Source: Candidatus Reidiella endopervernicosa (GTDB lineage: Bacteria > Pseudomonadota > Gammaproteobacteria > GCF-013343005). Taken from it: a DNA stretch of 64,000 nucleotides. The notes beneath the pieces were generated by a model. That model ran no database searches and had not been told where the DNA came from. It saw only the letters and a list, made by a program, of their open reading frames with translations. Shown piece after piece: positions 29,031 to 39,182 of this stretch (position 1 is its first letter; each line of letters begins with the position of its first letter). The translations under genes and the position numbers were made by a program. Location of the stretch: assembly GCF_013343005.1 (NCBI RefSeq), contig NZ_CP054491.1, positions 2,648,501-2,712,500 of the forward strand, in the 5' to 3' direction.

Positions 29031-32000
29031 CCGTAGCCCTGGCTTGGCTCCTGCTTGCCCTCCTCCTACTATCTGCGCAGGCATCTGCCGCTTCCTGCCG
29101 GAATCGATCGATCTTACCCAGCCGCTACAGGGAGAGCGCGCTGCGCCTTACGTCACCTACTACGAAGACACCACACGCCAACTCGGCTTCGAGGCGCTGC
29201 TAAAGCGACAGGACCGGGGTAACACGGTTGCATTGACGCACGGTTACTCAAACCGTGGCATGAGTAGCTCGGCCTTGTGGATGGAGTTCAGTGCCAGCAA
29301 CCCTACCGACCAGCTCAAATCGTGGCTGGTTGAAGCCACCTATTCTCACATCGACTTTATCGACGTCTATCTCGTTGCCGAGGATGAAACTGTAGAGCAT
29401 CTTAAGCTGGGCGACCGGAGACCCTTCAGCAATCGTCCCATTGCGGCAGAGACCTTCGTTATTCCCATCGACACCCCTGCACACTCGTCGAGCCGTGTAC
29501 TGATTCGTATGGCCTATCAGGACATCGGCCTGCTCGATAGCAATCTGCAACTCTGGTCCCCAGAGGTTACACCTCCCACCTTGAGCAGAACAGACTGATG
29601 ATGGGCATCTATTTTGGTGGCCTGCTCTTCATGCTGATCTACAACCTCTTTCTCTACTTCTCCACCCGCATGCGCGAGTATGTCTGGTATGTACTCTATC
29701 TTCTGGCCGCCCTCGCATTCGCTCAGGCCAGTTTCGGACTCGGACAACGCTATCTCTACACCGACCAGCCGTTTTAACCAACCAACTCCACATCATCATG
29801 ATGGCTGCCACAATGGCAGCACTGATCCAGTTCAGTCGTATCTTTCTCAATACCCGCCAACACACACCACGGCTGGATCGCTTCTATAAAATAATGCTAC
29901 TTCTCTGTGCCGCATCGGTCGTGCTACTGCTTATCGACCAGAAGGTGATCACCGGTTACACACTAAAGATCATCGGTTTCAGCGTCTTGCTCTTCCCTTT
30001 CATCAGCGCCTGGATCTGGTACTCAGGTGAGCAGCGTGCCCGCTTTATACCCTCGCCTGGTTCGTCGCCGCCTTCTTCTTCTCCTTCTCCCTGGCACGCT
30101 GGTTAAGCCTGAGCGACACCCACTTCCTCACCGCCTGGGGCGGCGGATCGGTATCTGGTTCGAGGCAGCGCTCTTCTCACTGGCCCTGGCAGACCACATC
30201 AACCTGCTACGTAAGGAGAAGGAGAGTGCACTGGCCCGGGAGCAGGCGGTTCTGCGCCAGGCCAAGCATGACCTGGAGGAGAAGGTCAATGAGCGCACCC
30301 ACGGCCTGGAGCTGGCCAAGCAGCAGGCCGACGAGGCCAACGCAGCCAAGGGGCCTTCCTCACCACCATGAGTCATGAGATCCGCACACCGATGAACGGC
30401 ATTCTCGGTATGTCCTACCTGACCCTGAACACCAAGCTCACCGAGCAGCAGCGCGACTACCTCAACAAGATCCAATCCTCCACCCGCTATCTGCTGGAGA
30501 TCATCAACAACATCCTCGATTTCTCCAAGATCGAAGCGGGCAAGCTCGGTGTTGAGAGAATCGCCTTCTCGTTGAGCGAGGTGATGGAGAACGTCTCCAG
30601 CCTCTTCTCGGCCAAGGCACGCTCCTCCTATCTCGAATTCCAGATGACGATAGACGCCGAGACACCACCGGTATTAATGGGTGACCCACTGCGTCTGAAA
30701 CAGGTGCTCACCAATCTGCTCGGCAATGCGATCAAATTTACCGAATCGGGTTGGGTACGCGTCCAGGTCGACACCGTGGCTGTGACCACCGAGCATGTCG
30801 ATCTGCAGATCCTCATCCAGGATAGTGGCATCGGGATGAGCCAGGAGGAGCAGGCCACCCTGTTCCAGGAGTTCGCTCAGGCAGACTCTCCACGGCGAGA
30901 AAATATGGCGGCACCGGTCTCGGCCTGACGATCAGCCAGCGACTGGCTGATCAGATGAGTGGCAAGCTCACCGTCAGCAGTGAACTGGGCCAAGGCACCA
31001 CCTTTACCCTCACCATCCGCTTCGACCTGCCGCAAGAACAGGCCGATATCGACCGAAGTACAACCGCAATCGGGCCGAGTGAACTACTTTCACTGCAGTT
31101 TCAGCCGGCCAATATTCTGCTGGTTGAGGACAACCCGACCAATCAACAGGTCGCACGTGAACTGCTTGAGAGCACAGGACTCACGGTGACGATTGCCAGT
31201 GACGGCCTCAAGGCGATTGATGCCGTGAAACACGAACACTTCGATCTGGTGTTGATGGATGTACAGATGCCGCGGATGGATGGTTATCAGGCAACAGCGG
31301 TCATTCGTAGCGATGATCGTTTCAAGGAGCTGCCGATTATCGCCATGACCGCACACGCACTGTTCAGTGATCAGGAGAAGTGCCTGGAGGCTGGCATGAA
31401 CGACCATGTCGGCAAACCGGTCGAACCGGGCGCCTCTACCAGACCCTGAGCCGCTGGTTACCGACCAGTGAGCAGCCCTCCGCAGTACCCAACACCGAAG
31501 CCTATTATGAGCAGAGCTATATCCTGCTACCCGATACCCTGCCAGGTATCGATCTAGAGGCAGGATTACGACGTGTGCGACACAATCGTCACCTCTTCTA
31601 CAAACTGCTAATCGAATTCCATCACGACCACTGCCAGACGGCCGAGACCATTCGCGAGGCAGTGGCGCAGGCAGATGACGAAAGGCGCAGCGTCTGCTAC
31701 ACACCCTCAAAGGGGCGGCCGGAAACCTGGGGCCGAGCGACTGGCACAGAGCGCCAGCCAGCTTGAAATCGCTATCAAGAGCGGTGAAACCTCCGACATA
31801 ATTCTCGATCTCTTCCGTTCATCTTTTGAGACGGTGATGACAGCACTCACCGCACTGGAGCGACGCAGCTGGCTGGAACGACGTGGTGCAATCCAGTCGG
31901 AGAGCAACACCGAGGCGCTACGCCCACTGCTCAGGAGCTATCCGAATGCTCGCTGAGACGACTCCTCAGGCGATGGAGCTGATCCCCAGCTCGAAAAGGC

Positions 32001-32129
32001 GCTAGGCAGTGAGCAGCAGGAACGTCTGCTTGAGCTACGCAAAAAGTCGATACCTTCGAGTTTGATGAGGCGAACGAAATTTTGCAGCAGATTGCACTGG
32101 CGGTTGGTCTGGGAAACAGCTTCAGCTAA
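29027..32129 (+). pseudogene. 7TMR-DISM hybrid histidine kinase with receiver and HPt, frameshifted
   Basis: GTG at 29027 overlaps the stop of the barrel gene and opens a signal peptide (LAWLLLALLLLSAQASA). Then the DISM extracellular domain (29090-29580: WLVEATYSHIDFIDVYLV, RVLIRMAYQ), seven-helix DISM region (29590-30200), coiled coil (30210-30330), HisKA with [14 protein letters not shown] (30368), HATPase (30640-31030: NLLGNAIKFTESG, DSGIGMS, YGGTGLGL in another frame), receiver (31090-31440: ILLVEDNPTNQQVA, DLVLMDVQMPRMDGY), HPt (31560-31880) and a helical tail ending at 32129. It is related to the kinase starting at 21234 in its kinase, receiver and HPt parts. Frame breaks near 29070, 29570, 29778, 30040, 30345, 30890, 31425, 31680 and 31960. 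Confidence 0.82.
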
Positions 32130-32197
32130 AGGAAAAGTATCGCCCATAGCAACTGTGATGGGTAACAACTCTTTCAACCGATTTCAGCATAACCCTA

Positions 32198-32203
32198 TAT
32201 AAT
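32198..32203 (+). promoter_or_regulatory. Possible mutS -10 element
   Basis: A perfect TATAAT about 145 bp before the mutS start region. No good -35 hexamer is seen at 16-18 nt, so this is weak. Confidence 0.25.
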
Positions 32204-32377
32204 GTTCCGGCATCCTCTGGATGGGGTCATTCCCCTTCCTGGATTAGGCAGACTGACAATATAATAACCTGCAAGACAAAAGGCCGTTCAACAGGCACAG
32301 CTGTAGTCCAGCACGTTTTGACGTCGAATTGACCGTACACCAGATGACTAAAAACTGAATCAACAAAACACACACCT

Positions 32378-34909
32378 ATGATGCAGCAATACCTGCGCAT
32401 CAAGGCCGATCACCCCGACATCATCCTGCTCTACCGGATGGGTGATTTCTACGAACTCTTCTATGACGACGCCCGGCGCGCGGCAAAGCTGCTCGATATT
32501 ACGCTGACCGCACGCGGCCAGTCGGCCGGTGAGCCGATTCCGATGGCGGGCGTGCCGGTTCACTCCATTGAGTCCTACCTGGCCAAGCTGGTCAAACATG
32601 GCGAATCGGTGGCGATCTGTGAACAGGTTGGTGACCCCGCTACCAGCAAGGGACCGGTCGAGCGACAGGTGGTGCGCATCATCACACCCGGCACCCTTAC
32701 CGATGAGGCGCTGCTTGAGGAGCGCCGTGACAACCTGCTGCTGACCATCAACGCTCACAGGCAAACCTTTGGCATCGCCACGCTGGAGCTGGCCAGTGGT
32801 CGCTTTACCCTGCAGCAGCTAGAGGGTGAAGAGGCACTTCTGGGTGAGATCGAACGGCTGCAACCGGCTGAGATTCTGATTCCTGAGGAGATGACTCTAC
32901 CCGCGGCACTGGTTGATCGAAGCGGCCTGAGTCGTCGCCCGCCGTGGCACTTTGAGCAGGAGAGCGCGACACGCCTGCTGACCCAGCAATTCGGCACCCA
33001 CGACCTGGCCGGTTTCGGAGTTGAGGGACAGACCACTGCACTGGCTGCTGCCGGTTGTCTGTTACAACACGTAAAGGACACACAGCGCTCTGCCCTGCCC
33101 CACATCCGTTCGATTCAGGTTGAGCGCCACGATGAGAGCGTGGTGCTCGATGCCGCCAGTCGTCGTAATCTGGAGTTGGAGCAGTGCATCTCGGGCAAGA
33201 GCGAACACACCGTTGCCGGTGTACTTGATGTGAGCGCCACCGCGATGGGCAGTCGTCTGCTGCGTCGCTGGCTCAACCGTCCACTGCGCAACCACACGGT
33301 GCTACGTGCACGCCACCAGGCGATCGGGCAACTGCTTGAGTCACGCGATTACGAGGCACTGCATGAGCTGTTACACACCATCGGTGATATGGAGCGCATC
33401 CTTACCCGTATTGCACTGAAGAGCGCGCGCCCACGTGATCTGGCGGTACTCCGTGAGAGTCTGCGCACCATTCCTGAGCTGCTTCAACAGCTACAGCCCG
33501 CAAACAGCATTCGACTGCAGGCGCTGCAAGAGACAATCGATCCACACGCCGATGTCTTCGAGCTGCTACTGAGTGCTGTGATCGACAATCCACCGGTACT
33601 GATTCGTGATGGTGGTGTCATCGCACCCGGTTATAACGAAGAGCTTGATGAGCTGCGTGGATTGAGCAAGAACAGCGACGGCTATCTAATCGAGCTTGAG
33701 GCCAAGGAGCGCGAGCGCAGTGGTATCACCAATCTCAAGGTCAGTTACAACCGCGTACACGGCTACTACATCGAGGTGAGCCGTCTCCACTCCGACAAGG
33801 TGCCGGAGGATTACATCCGTCGTCAAACCCTCAAGTCGGCCGAGCGTTTCATCACCCCGGAACTCAAAGCGCTGGAAGAGAAGGTACTGAGCAGCCGCGA
33901 GCGCTCACTGGCGCTGGAGAAGTCACTCTATGACGATCTGCTCAACCGGCTGCTAGAGCAGCTCACTCCACTTCAGCAGAGTGCGGTAGCGCTCTGTGAA
34001 CTCGATGTACTGTGCACCCTGACCGAGCGCGCCGAGAGCCTTAACCTCAGTTCGCCCGAGTTGGTCGAGACACCAGGAATAGAGATCGAGGCGGGACGTC
34101 ATCTGGTAGTTGAGCAGGTGCTCGATGGCCCGTTTGTACCCAACGATCTAAAGTTTGATGAGCAGCGCCGTATGTTGATTATTACCGGCCCCAACATGGG
34201 TGGTAAGTCGACCTTCATGCGCCAGGCGGCGGTGATCACCCTGCTCGCCCATATCGGTAGTTTTGTTCCAGCCAGCCGTGCCATGATCGGTCCGATCGAT
34301 CGCATCTTCACCCGTATCGGCGCCTCTGATGATCTCGCCTCGGGGCGCTCTACCTTCATGGTGGAGATGACAGAGACGGCCAACATCCTGCATAACGCAA
34401 CCGCCAACAGCCTGGTACTGATGGATGAGATCGGTCGTGGCACCAGTACCTACGACGGTCTCTCACTCGCCTGGGCCTGTGCCGCCCATCTGGCAGAACG
34501 CTCTGCCGCCTTCACCCTCTTCGCCACCCACTACTTTGAGCTAACCACCTTGCCGGAACGCTTCCCGACCATCACCAATGTGCACCTCGATGCAGTCGAG
34601 CACGGCGACTCGATCGTCTTTCTGCATGCGGTTAAAGAGGGGCCAGCCAGCCAGAGTTATGGTCTGCAGGTGGCGCAGTTGGCCGGGGTACCGAAGGCGG
34701 TGATTGAGCAGGCGCGGCTGCGACTGGTACATCTGGAGAATAGTACCGCCGAGCAGATCGACAGTGGCCCGCCGGAACAGATGGGGCTCTTTAACGTGGC
34801 GGTGGAGCATCCGCTGCTGGAGCGGATTCGGGAAATGGATCCTGATGAGTACTCACCAAGGGCGGCACTCGATCTGCTCTATGAGCTGAAGTCAGCCCTG
34901 GAGGTGTAG
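32378..34909 (+). CDS. mutS: DNA mismatch repair protein MutS
   Basis: Mismatch-recognition ATPase. Domain I starts at once with [17 protein letters not shown] and [14 protein letters not shown], which holds the mismatch-wedge Phe/Glu (GDFYEL). The connector, core and clamp regions follow, then the ATPase with Walker [13 protein letters not shown] (about residue 606), [14 protein letters not shown], Walker [17 protein letters not shown], and the C-terminus typical of the family. Odd point: the family normally has about 10 more residues ending HTPMMQQYL. These are encoded upstream, but a frameshift separates them from the ATG at 32344: with one A fewer in the AAAAA run, the frame reads [11 protein letters not shown] directly into MMQQ. 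As it stands translation would have to begin at 32378, where no ribosome site is visible. Confidence 0.93.
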   Translation: MMQQYLRIKADHPDIILLYRMGDFYELFYDDARRAAKLLDITLTARGQSAGEPIPMAGVPVHSIESYLAKLVKHGESVAICEQVGDPATSKGPVERQVVRIITPGTLTDEALLEERRDNLLLTINAHRQTFGIATLELASGRFTLQQLEGEEALLGEIERLQPAEILIPEEMTLPAALVDRSGLSRRPPWHFEQESATRLLTQQFGTHDLAGFGVEGQTTALAAAGCLLQHVKDTQRSALPHIRSIQVERHDESVVLDAASRRNLELEQCISGKSEHTVAGVLDVSATAMGSRLLRRWLNRPLRNHTVLRARHQAIGQLLESRDYEALHELLHTIGDMERILTRIALKSARPRDLAVLRESLRTIPELLQQLQPANSIRLQALQETIDPHADVFELLLSAVIDNPPVLIRDGGVIAPGYNEELDELRGLSKNSDGYLIELEAKERERSGITNLKVSYNRVHGYYIEVSRLHSDKVPEDYIRRQTLKSAERFITPELKALEEKVLSSRERSLALEKSLYDDLLNRLLEQLTPLQQSAVALCELDVLCTLTERAESLNLSSPELVETPGIEIEAGRHLVVEQVLDGPFVPNDLKFDEQRRMLIITGPNMGGKSTFMRQAAVITLLAHIGSFVPASRAMIGPIDRIFTRIGASDDLASGRSTFMVEMTETANILHNATANSLVLMDEIGRGTSTYDGLSLAWACAAHLAERSAAFTLFATHYFELTTLPERFPTITNVHLDAVEHGDSIVFLHAVKEGPASQSYGLQVAQLAGVPKAVIEQARLRLVHLENSTAEQIDSGPPEQMGLFNVAVEHPLLERIREMDPDEYSPRAALDLLYELKSALEV

Positions 34910-35253
34910 TTCCCCTCTCGTGCACCATCGACATCGAGCGCACAGCCAAACGGCGGCGTCTCCTTGATCATCAGTGCCAGGTTATAGGCGACCGGTGGAC
35001 GGATATTGACCACCACCATCTCGATACCGGCAATCTGGCACATGCTGTTCACCGACAGCAGCCACTCATAATAAAGCGTATCAATCAGCGGGATGCTTTT
35101 CAGATCGTAGATCAAACGCCGCGCCGAGAGCTGCTGCAGACGATCGATCATCTCCACCAGATAGGCATCTGGATCACTCGCATCGAGTCCCTCGCCCGGC
35201 TCCAGTAGTACATTGCCCTCGCCGATCGGCGTCAGGTGCATTCCTGTAATCAT
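34879..35253 (-). CDS. STAS-domain protein, RsbS-like stressosome component
   Basis: 124 residues forming a single STAS domain: [20 protein letters not shown] and [19 protein letters not shown] match RsbS, the scaffold subunit of the stressosome which, with RsbR, holds the kinase RsbT until stress. It starts six bases after the RsbR gene stops. Its last 31 nt overlap the end of mutS on the opposite strand. Last gene of the leftward operon. The usual phosphoserine position reads DT rather than DS here, so the phosphosite would be threonine if conserved. Confidence 0.8.
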   Translation of the reverse strand: MITGMHLTPIGEGNVLLEPGEGLDASDPDAYLVEMIDRLQQLSARRLIYDLKSIPLIDTLYYEWLLSVNSMCQIAGIEMVVVNIRPPVAYNLALMIKETPPFGCALDVDGAREGNYTSRADFSS

Positions 35254-35259
35254 TACTGT

Positions 35260-36434
35260 TTAGACCAGGTGGCTCGCCTGGGAGACCTCAATACCGAGCA
35301 GCTCAAACGCCTCCTTCAGCCCCTCGGAGAGGGTGGCACGGGTTGAGACCATGGAAAGATCGATATTAAGACTGGTAATAGCACGGGCAATCTCGGGACG
35401 GATACCGGTGAGGATCGCCTTGGCACCCATCAATCCCACTGCACGCACCATCTGAATCAGGTGGTGCGAGACCTGAGAGTCGATCGCCATCACTCCTGTC
35501 ACATCGAGCACCACTACCTTGGCGCGTTCCTTCTCAATACGAGATAGCAGATTCTCCATCACCGTCATGGTCCGCGATGAGTCGAGCGTACCAATAATTG
35601 GCAGGGTCAAAACACCATCCCAGATCTCTGTGATCGGTGTCGAGGTGTGTTTCAGCTCCTCCTGCTGCGCCTTGATGGTCTGCTCTTTAACTTCGAGATA
35701 GATGTGGAAGACATCGAGTACCAGCTGGTTGAAGAGTCGCGCCAGCACCAGCAATACCTCACGCGACTGTTCGAAGGTGTACTCATCACTCTCTTCCAGC
35801 TCCTCAATCAAGACACGCTGTAGCGCCTGCACATAGCGTACGAAGATATCGAGACTGCCACCACGGGCCTGAATCTGGCGGGCAAAGTTGGTAAAGAACT
35901 GCTCCAGGGCGCGAAACTCGGGGCCACGCTGTCCCATCTTCGCCCCCGACTGCAGCCACATCACAAACAGCTCGAGGAACTCGTAGCTGTACTCATGAAT
36001 ATCATCTGTGGAGAGCGTATGACTATCACCAAACAGCGCCTTGCCCTGCTCCTCGATAATCATCGACTGGGGAGTCGCTATTTTTGCGAGAGTTTGTTTT
36101 GGGCATCCAAGCCCAAGCAAACAGCAAAAACTTCACGCGACCGTTTATGCCTACGGCGCCCCGACCGTCCTGCGTACGTTGCGTAATCACCTCTTCGCGG
36201 CTCTACACAACTCCCTCAGTGACTCTACGCCGACATAAAGCCGCTGCTGCATCTTCTCCGTCGTTCGCTCGCGCTCTCAACTACGAATATACAGACGGCG
36301 TCGACTATCGGGGCTAACCGCCTTCGCTTCGCTATCCTTGGCGGTCAGCGGACGTGGCCCATATTCTCCTTTAGCTGCTCGATCAGAATATCGTTGGCTG
36401 ACGCCTCTGCGTTTTTATTCTTTTTGACTGCCAT
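35260..36434 (-). CDS. RsbR-like stressosome protein, interrupted near its N-terminus by a repeat element
   Basis: The ATG at 36434 gives MAVKKNKNAEASANDILIEQ for 28 codons and then enters repeat copy 5 (36067-36350); the rest begins SMIIEEQGKALFG and runs to 35260. Without the element it is 84+807 nt, exactly 297 codons. The N-terminal half is a helical sensor domain (ELFVMWLQSG, FFTNFARQIQARGG, LLVLARLFNQLVLDVF); the C-terminal half is a STAS domain with VVVLDVTGVMAIDSQV. RsbR and RsbS co-assemble into the stressosome. An ATG at 36063 lies four bases from the element edge in the correct frame, so a protein lacking only 29 residues could still be made. The element is antisense to this gene. 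Confidence 0.85.
36067..36350 (+). repeat. Interspersed element, copy 5 (subfamily gamma), antisense inside the rsbR-like gene
   Basis: 284 bp, opposite in direction to the host gene. Left CT then GGGGAGTCGC; right CTTGGCGGTCAGCG. Subfamily gamma marker: CTATCGGGGCTAACC and ATCCTTGG. Restored target ATCGA/GACGTGG. Confidence 0.95.
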
Positions 36435-36436
36435 AT

Positions 36437-37480
36437 CTAACTCATCCTCTTTGCCATACGTGCTACAAAAACTGATTTATCGTCACTGGTGCGACTGACC
36501 ACATTACCGAGCAGGAGCGCTATGAGCTGTGGATGGAGCGACCAGAGCCCCGGAAAACTCTTCTCACTCCAGGAGCGACGCAGCCCATCCGAGGCGGTCA
36601 CGACACAGGCCCCATCCGCCAGCTGATGCTGCCAAAGCTCACTTTTTCGATAGGCGTGACCCAACACGCCCGGTGCGAAGGTGGCACTGCGACGCTCAGC
36701 ATCGCTGATTACAGATGCCGCCATATCACCCACACCGCTCAGCATTGCCATGCCGTGCTCATCCACCTCACCCAGGATCGCTACCGCGCCACGGGTACCT
36801 TGCAGACGACGTCCGATCGTCTCGAGCAGCTCGTCCATCTCATCAATCTCATCGATCAATGCGCCGACGCCCTCAACTACCGAGGCGGCTTCGACACCAT
36901 GCCCAAGACCATCGAGGTGTATCCAACGCAATCGTCCACTCTCGCTGCGATAGGTGATTGCATCACCGTTATGAATGTCGTCGTGGTAGGCGCGTAGATG
37001 AACCCCTACCTCCGTACTGTGAGGTGCAAACTCTTTATTGTCGTAGAAACGCGCCCAGGAGGCGGTACCGTGCCACGGTGCGTCGTGCACCTCACCCCGT
37101 CTAACCGAGTAGATACCACTCTCATGAGAGAGGCGAGCTATTGCACCCAGCCCCTTGCCCATTGTGCCGGAGGTGGTGTATCCATCCTCATGCGCCACAT
37201 CGAGATCGGCGATACCCTCACCGTAATCGAGCGCAAACAGATCGAGTGACGGGTGACCGTTGCTCATCTCCCAGAGCTGGATCTGTCCACCGTTGGCATA
37301 CTTCAGCTGGTTGGTTGCCATCTCATTGCAGACCAGCTCCATGCGCTCTCTCACCGTATCGCCAAAGCCCATACGTCGCGATACCGCACGTAATTTTGAA
37401 CGTAACAACACCTGGCTACTGTCGTCTGCCACCGGCAGATCGAGTAGCAGTCTGGCGGGCATACGCTCCTGCTCAGCCAT
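36437..37480 (-). CDS. RsbT-RsbX fusion: switch kinase plus PP2C-type phosphatase
   Basis: The N-terminal half (about 10-135) is a HATPase_c fold like RsbT: NEMATNQLKYANGG (N box), DYGEGIADL (G1 box), GKGLGAIARLS (G2). The C-terminal half is a SpoIIE/PP2C-like phosphatase resembling RsbX: LDGLGHGVEAA, SGVGDMAASV, TASDGLRRSW. RsbT phosphorylates RsbR and RsbS, and RsbX resets them, so one polypeptide could both trigger and reset the stressosome. The ATG at 37480 overlaps the upstream cyclase stop (ATGGCTGA); GTG at 37492 is an alternative start. Two bases separate it from the rsbR-like gene. No sigma-B-type target is nearby, which points to an output other than an alternative sigma factor. Confidence 0.82.
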   Translation of the reverse strand: MAEQERMPARLLLDLPVADDSSQVLLRSKLRAVSRRMGFGDTVRERMELVCNEMATNQLKYANGGQIQLWEMSNGHPSLDLFALDYGEGIADLDVAHEDGYTTSGTMGKGLGAIARLSHESGIYSVRRGEVHDAPWHGTASWARFYDNKEFAPHSTEVGVHLRAYHDDIHNGDAITYRSESGRLRWIHLDGLGHGVEAASVVEGVGALIDEIDEMDELLETIGRRLQGTRGAVAILGEVDEHGMAMLSGVGDMAASVISDAERRSATFAPGVLGHAYRKSELWQHQLADGACVVTASDGLRRSWSEKSFPGLWSLHPQLIALLLGNVVSRTSDDKSVFVARMAKRMS

Positions 37481-38694
37481 CAGCGGCAGCACTCAACTGT
37501 TCTGCGGCAACGGCAAATTGACCTCGCCCTCGCCGCTTCGCTTCATAGAGTGCTTCGTCGGCACGACCTACCAGGGTATCGATGGTATCGGTTGCCAGAC
37601 ACTCGGCGATACCGATACTGACCTTGCTCTGCATGCCGTCGAGAATCTTCGTTGCGATGCGTTCGGCAATCTCAGTGCCACAGAGCGCCACCACCGCGAA
37701 TTCATCACCCCCCATACGACACGGGATATCAACATGCTCACGTACACTGGCACGCATCACATCGGCCATCCGTTTCAGGTACTCATCACCGTACTGATGA
37801 CCATGGGTATCGTTAATCTGTTTGAAGAAATCGAGATCGAGCAGCAGCAGTGAAACTACCTCTCCCTGGCGCTGGCCACGTAGGAATGCCTCCCGTAGAC
37901 GATCATCGTAGGCACCGCGATTGAGCAGCCCGGTCAAGGCATCGGTCTCCGCCTGTTTGATCGAGGCCTGTAGCTCCTCCTTCTTCTTCTCCAGCACCGC
38001 CTCCATCTCTTTCATCTGGTCGGCAGCGACCTGCATATAGCTCTCAAGCTCATCACTGATCTTCTGGTTACGGCGCATCAGCAGTTCAGGATCTGCCGAT
38101 TCACTCGCCATTCGCAGGTAGTCGATTAAAGAGTGCAGTTCATCGGAGAGTGGTTCGTGGGTCAGCTTGACCACTTCAGAGCGCTCACCCTCCCAGCCAA
38201 GACTGAGATGTAGCTTGTCGATTGTGAGTGTTACTTCGACGCCACCGTCGCTCCTAAACATCGCGTGACGCAACGACTCCAACATCGGTACAAGCGCCGC
38301 CGTGGCAACAAACTGATCACCTTTGAAGGTATCGACCGCTTGCAACACGAATCGCGACAGCCGCATACGATCGGGTTCGACAAGTAGTGACAGGGTTAAT
38401 CTGGGGAGTCGCTATTTTGCGAAAGTTTGTTTTGGGCATCGCCCAAGCAAACAGCAAAACTTCACGCGACCGTTTATGCCTACGGCGCCCCGACCGTCCT
38501 GCGTACGTTGCGTAATCACCTCTTCGCGGCTCTACACAACTCCCTCAGTGACTCTACGCCGACATAAAGCCGCTGCTGCATCTTCTCCGTCGTTCGCTCG
38601 CGCTCTCAACTACGAATATACAGACGGCGTCGACTATCGGGGGCTAACCGCCTTCGCTTCGCTATCCTTGGCGGTCAGCGAGCGATGTTGTCAT
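37473..38694 (-). CDS. Diguanylate cyclase (GGDEF) of the stressosome operon, interrupted at codon 5 by a repeat element
   Basis: Without repeat copy 6 (38401-38680) the gene is 14+928=942 nt, 314 codons, starting MTTSLLTLSLLVEPDRMRLS. An N-terminal domain of about 130 residues without recognised match (GVEVTLTIDKLHLSLGWEG) is followed by a coiled coil (ELESYMQVAADQMKEMEAVL) and a GGDEF domain: DALTGLLNRGAYDDRL, LLDLDFFKQINDTHGHQYGD, CRMGGDEFAVVAL (catalytic motif intact), KVSIGIAE, ADEALYEAKRRGR. It makes c-di-GMP from GTP. In the present sequence the ATG at 38366 (MRLSRF) is an in-frame restart losing only about 15 residues. First gene of the operon; it is plausible that c-di-GMP is the stressosome output. 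Confidence 0.85.
38401..38680 (+). repeat. Interspersed element, copy 6 (subfamily gamma), antisense inside the diguanylate cyclase gene
   Basis: 280 bp, the shortest copy because of a gap in the left hairpin (GGGCATCGCCCAAGC). Left CT then GGGGAGTCGC; right CTTGGCGGTCAGCG. Opposite in direction to the host gene. Confidence 0.95.
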
Positions 38695-38851
38695 CTATAC
38701 CGGGGTAGATTGAGTTATATGTAACGCTCAAAGGCGCCTTTATTTTTCTTCGTCCGAGCATATCCTTATGGTCTATAAAAAGATACCGCCAGCCCCTCGC
38801 CACACCGACCAATTGGCACTACCATAAGCAGCACGCATTCAGGAGGGTGAG

Positions 38852-39175
38852 ATGACCTACGTGGTGCTCGAAAACTGCATCAAGTGTAAATACACCGACT
38901 GTGTTGATGTCTGCCCGGTCGACTGTTTTCACGAGGGGCCCAACTTCCTGGTGATCGACCCGGAAGAGTGTATCGACTGCACCCTCTGCGTCCCTGAATG
39001 TCCGGCCGAGGCGATTGTGATTGATGAGGATGTACCATCCGATCAACTGCAGTTCATCGCGCTCAACGCTAAACTTGCTCAACAGTGGCCCGTCATCAGC
39101 GAGAAAAAAGAGCCGCTTGAAGATGCCGCCGATTGGGATGGCAAGACCGACAAACTCCAGTTTCTAGAACGTTAA
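38852..39175 (+). CDS. fdxA: 7Fe ferredoxin FdxA
   Basis: 107 residues, electron carrier with one [3Fe-4S] and one [4Fe-4S] cluster. Cysteine pattern: [18 protein letters not shown] in the first half and [12 protein letters not shown] in the second, with the long C-terminal extension typical of FdxA ([21 protein letters not shown]). A strong ribosome site, AGGAGGGTGAG, lies directly before the ATG. mutS and fdxA are neighbours in many gammaproteobacteria (Pseudomonas); here the stressosome operon lies between them. Confidence 0.97.
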   Translation: MTYVVLENCIKCKYTDCVDVCPVDCFHEGPNFLVIDPEECIDCTLCVPECPAEAIVIDEDVPSDQLQFIALNAKLAQQWPVISEKKEPLEDAADWDGKTDKLQFLER

Positions 39176-39182
39176 CAACGGA

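Noticed and set aside
36067-36350. The element as a self-splicing intron
   Set aside because: Copies 5 and 6 are antisense to their host genes, there is no recognisable group I or II core, and 280 bp is too short for a typical group II ribozyme.
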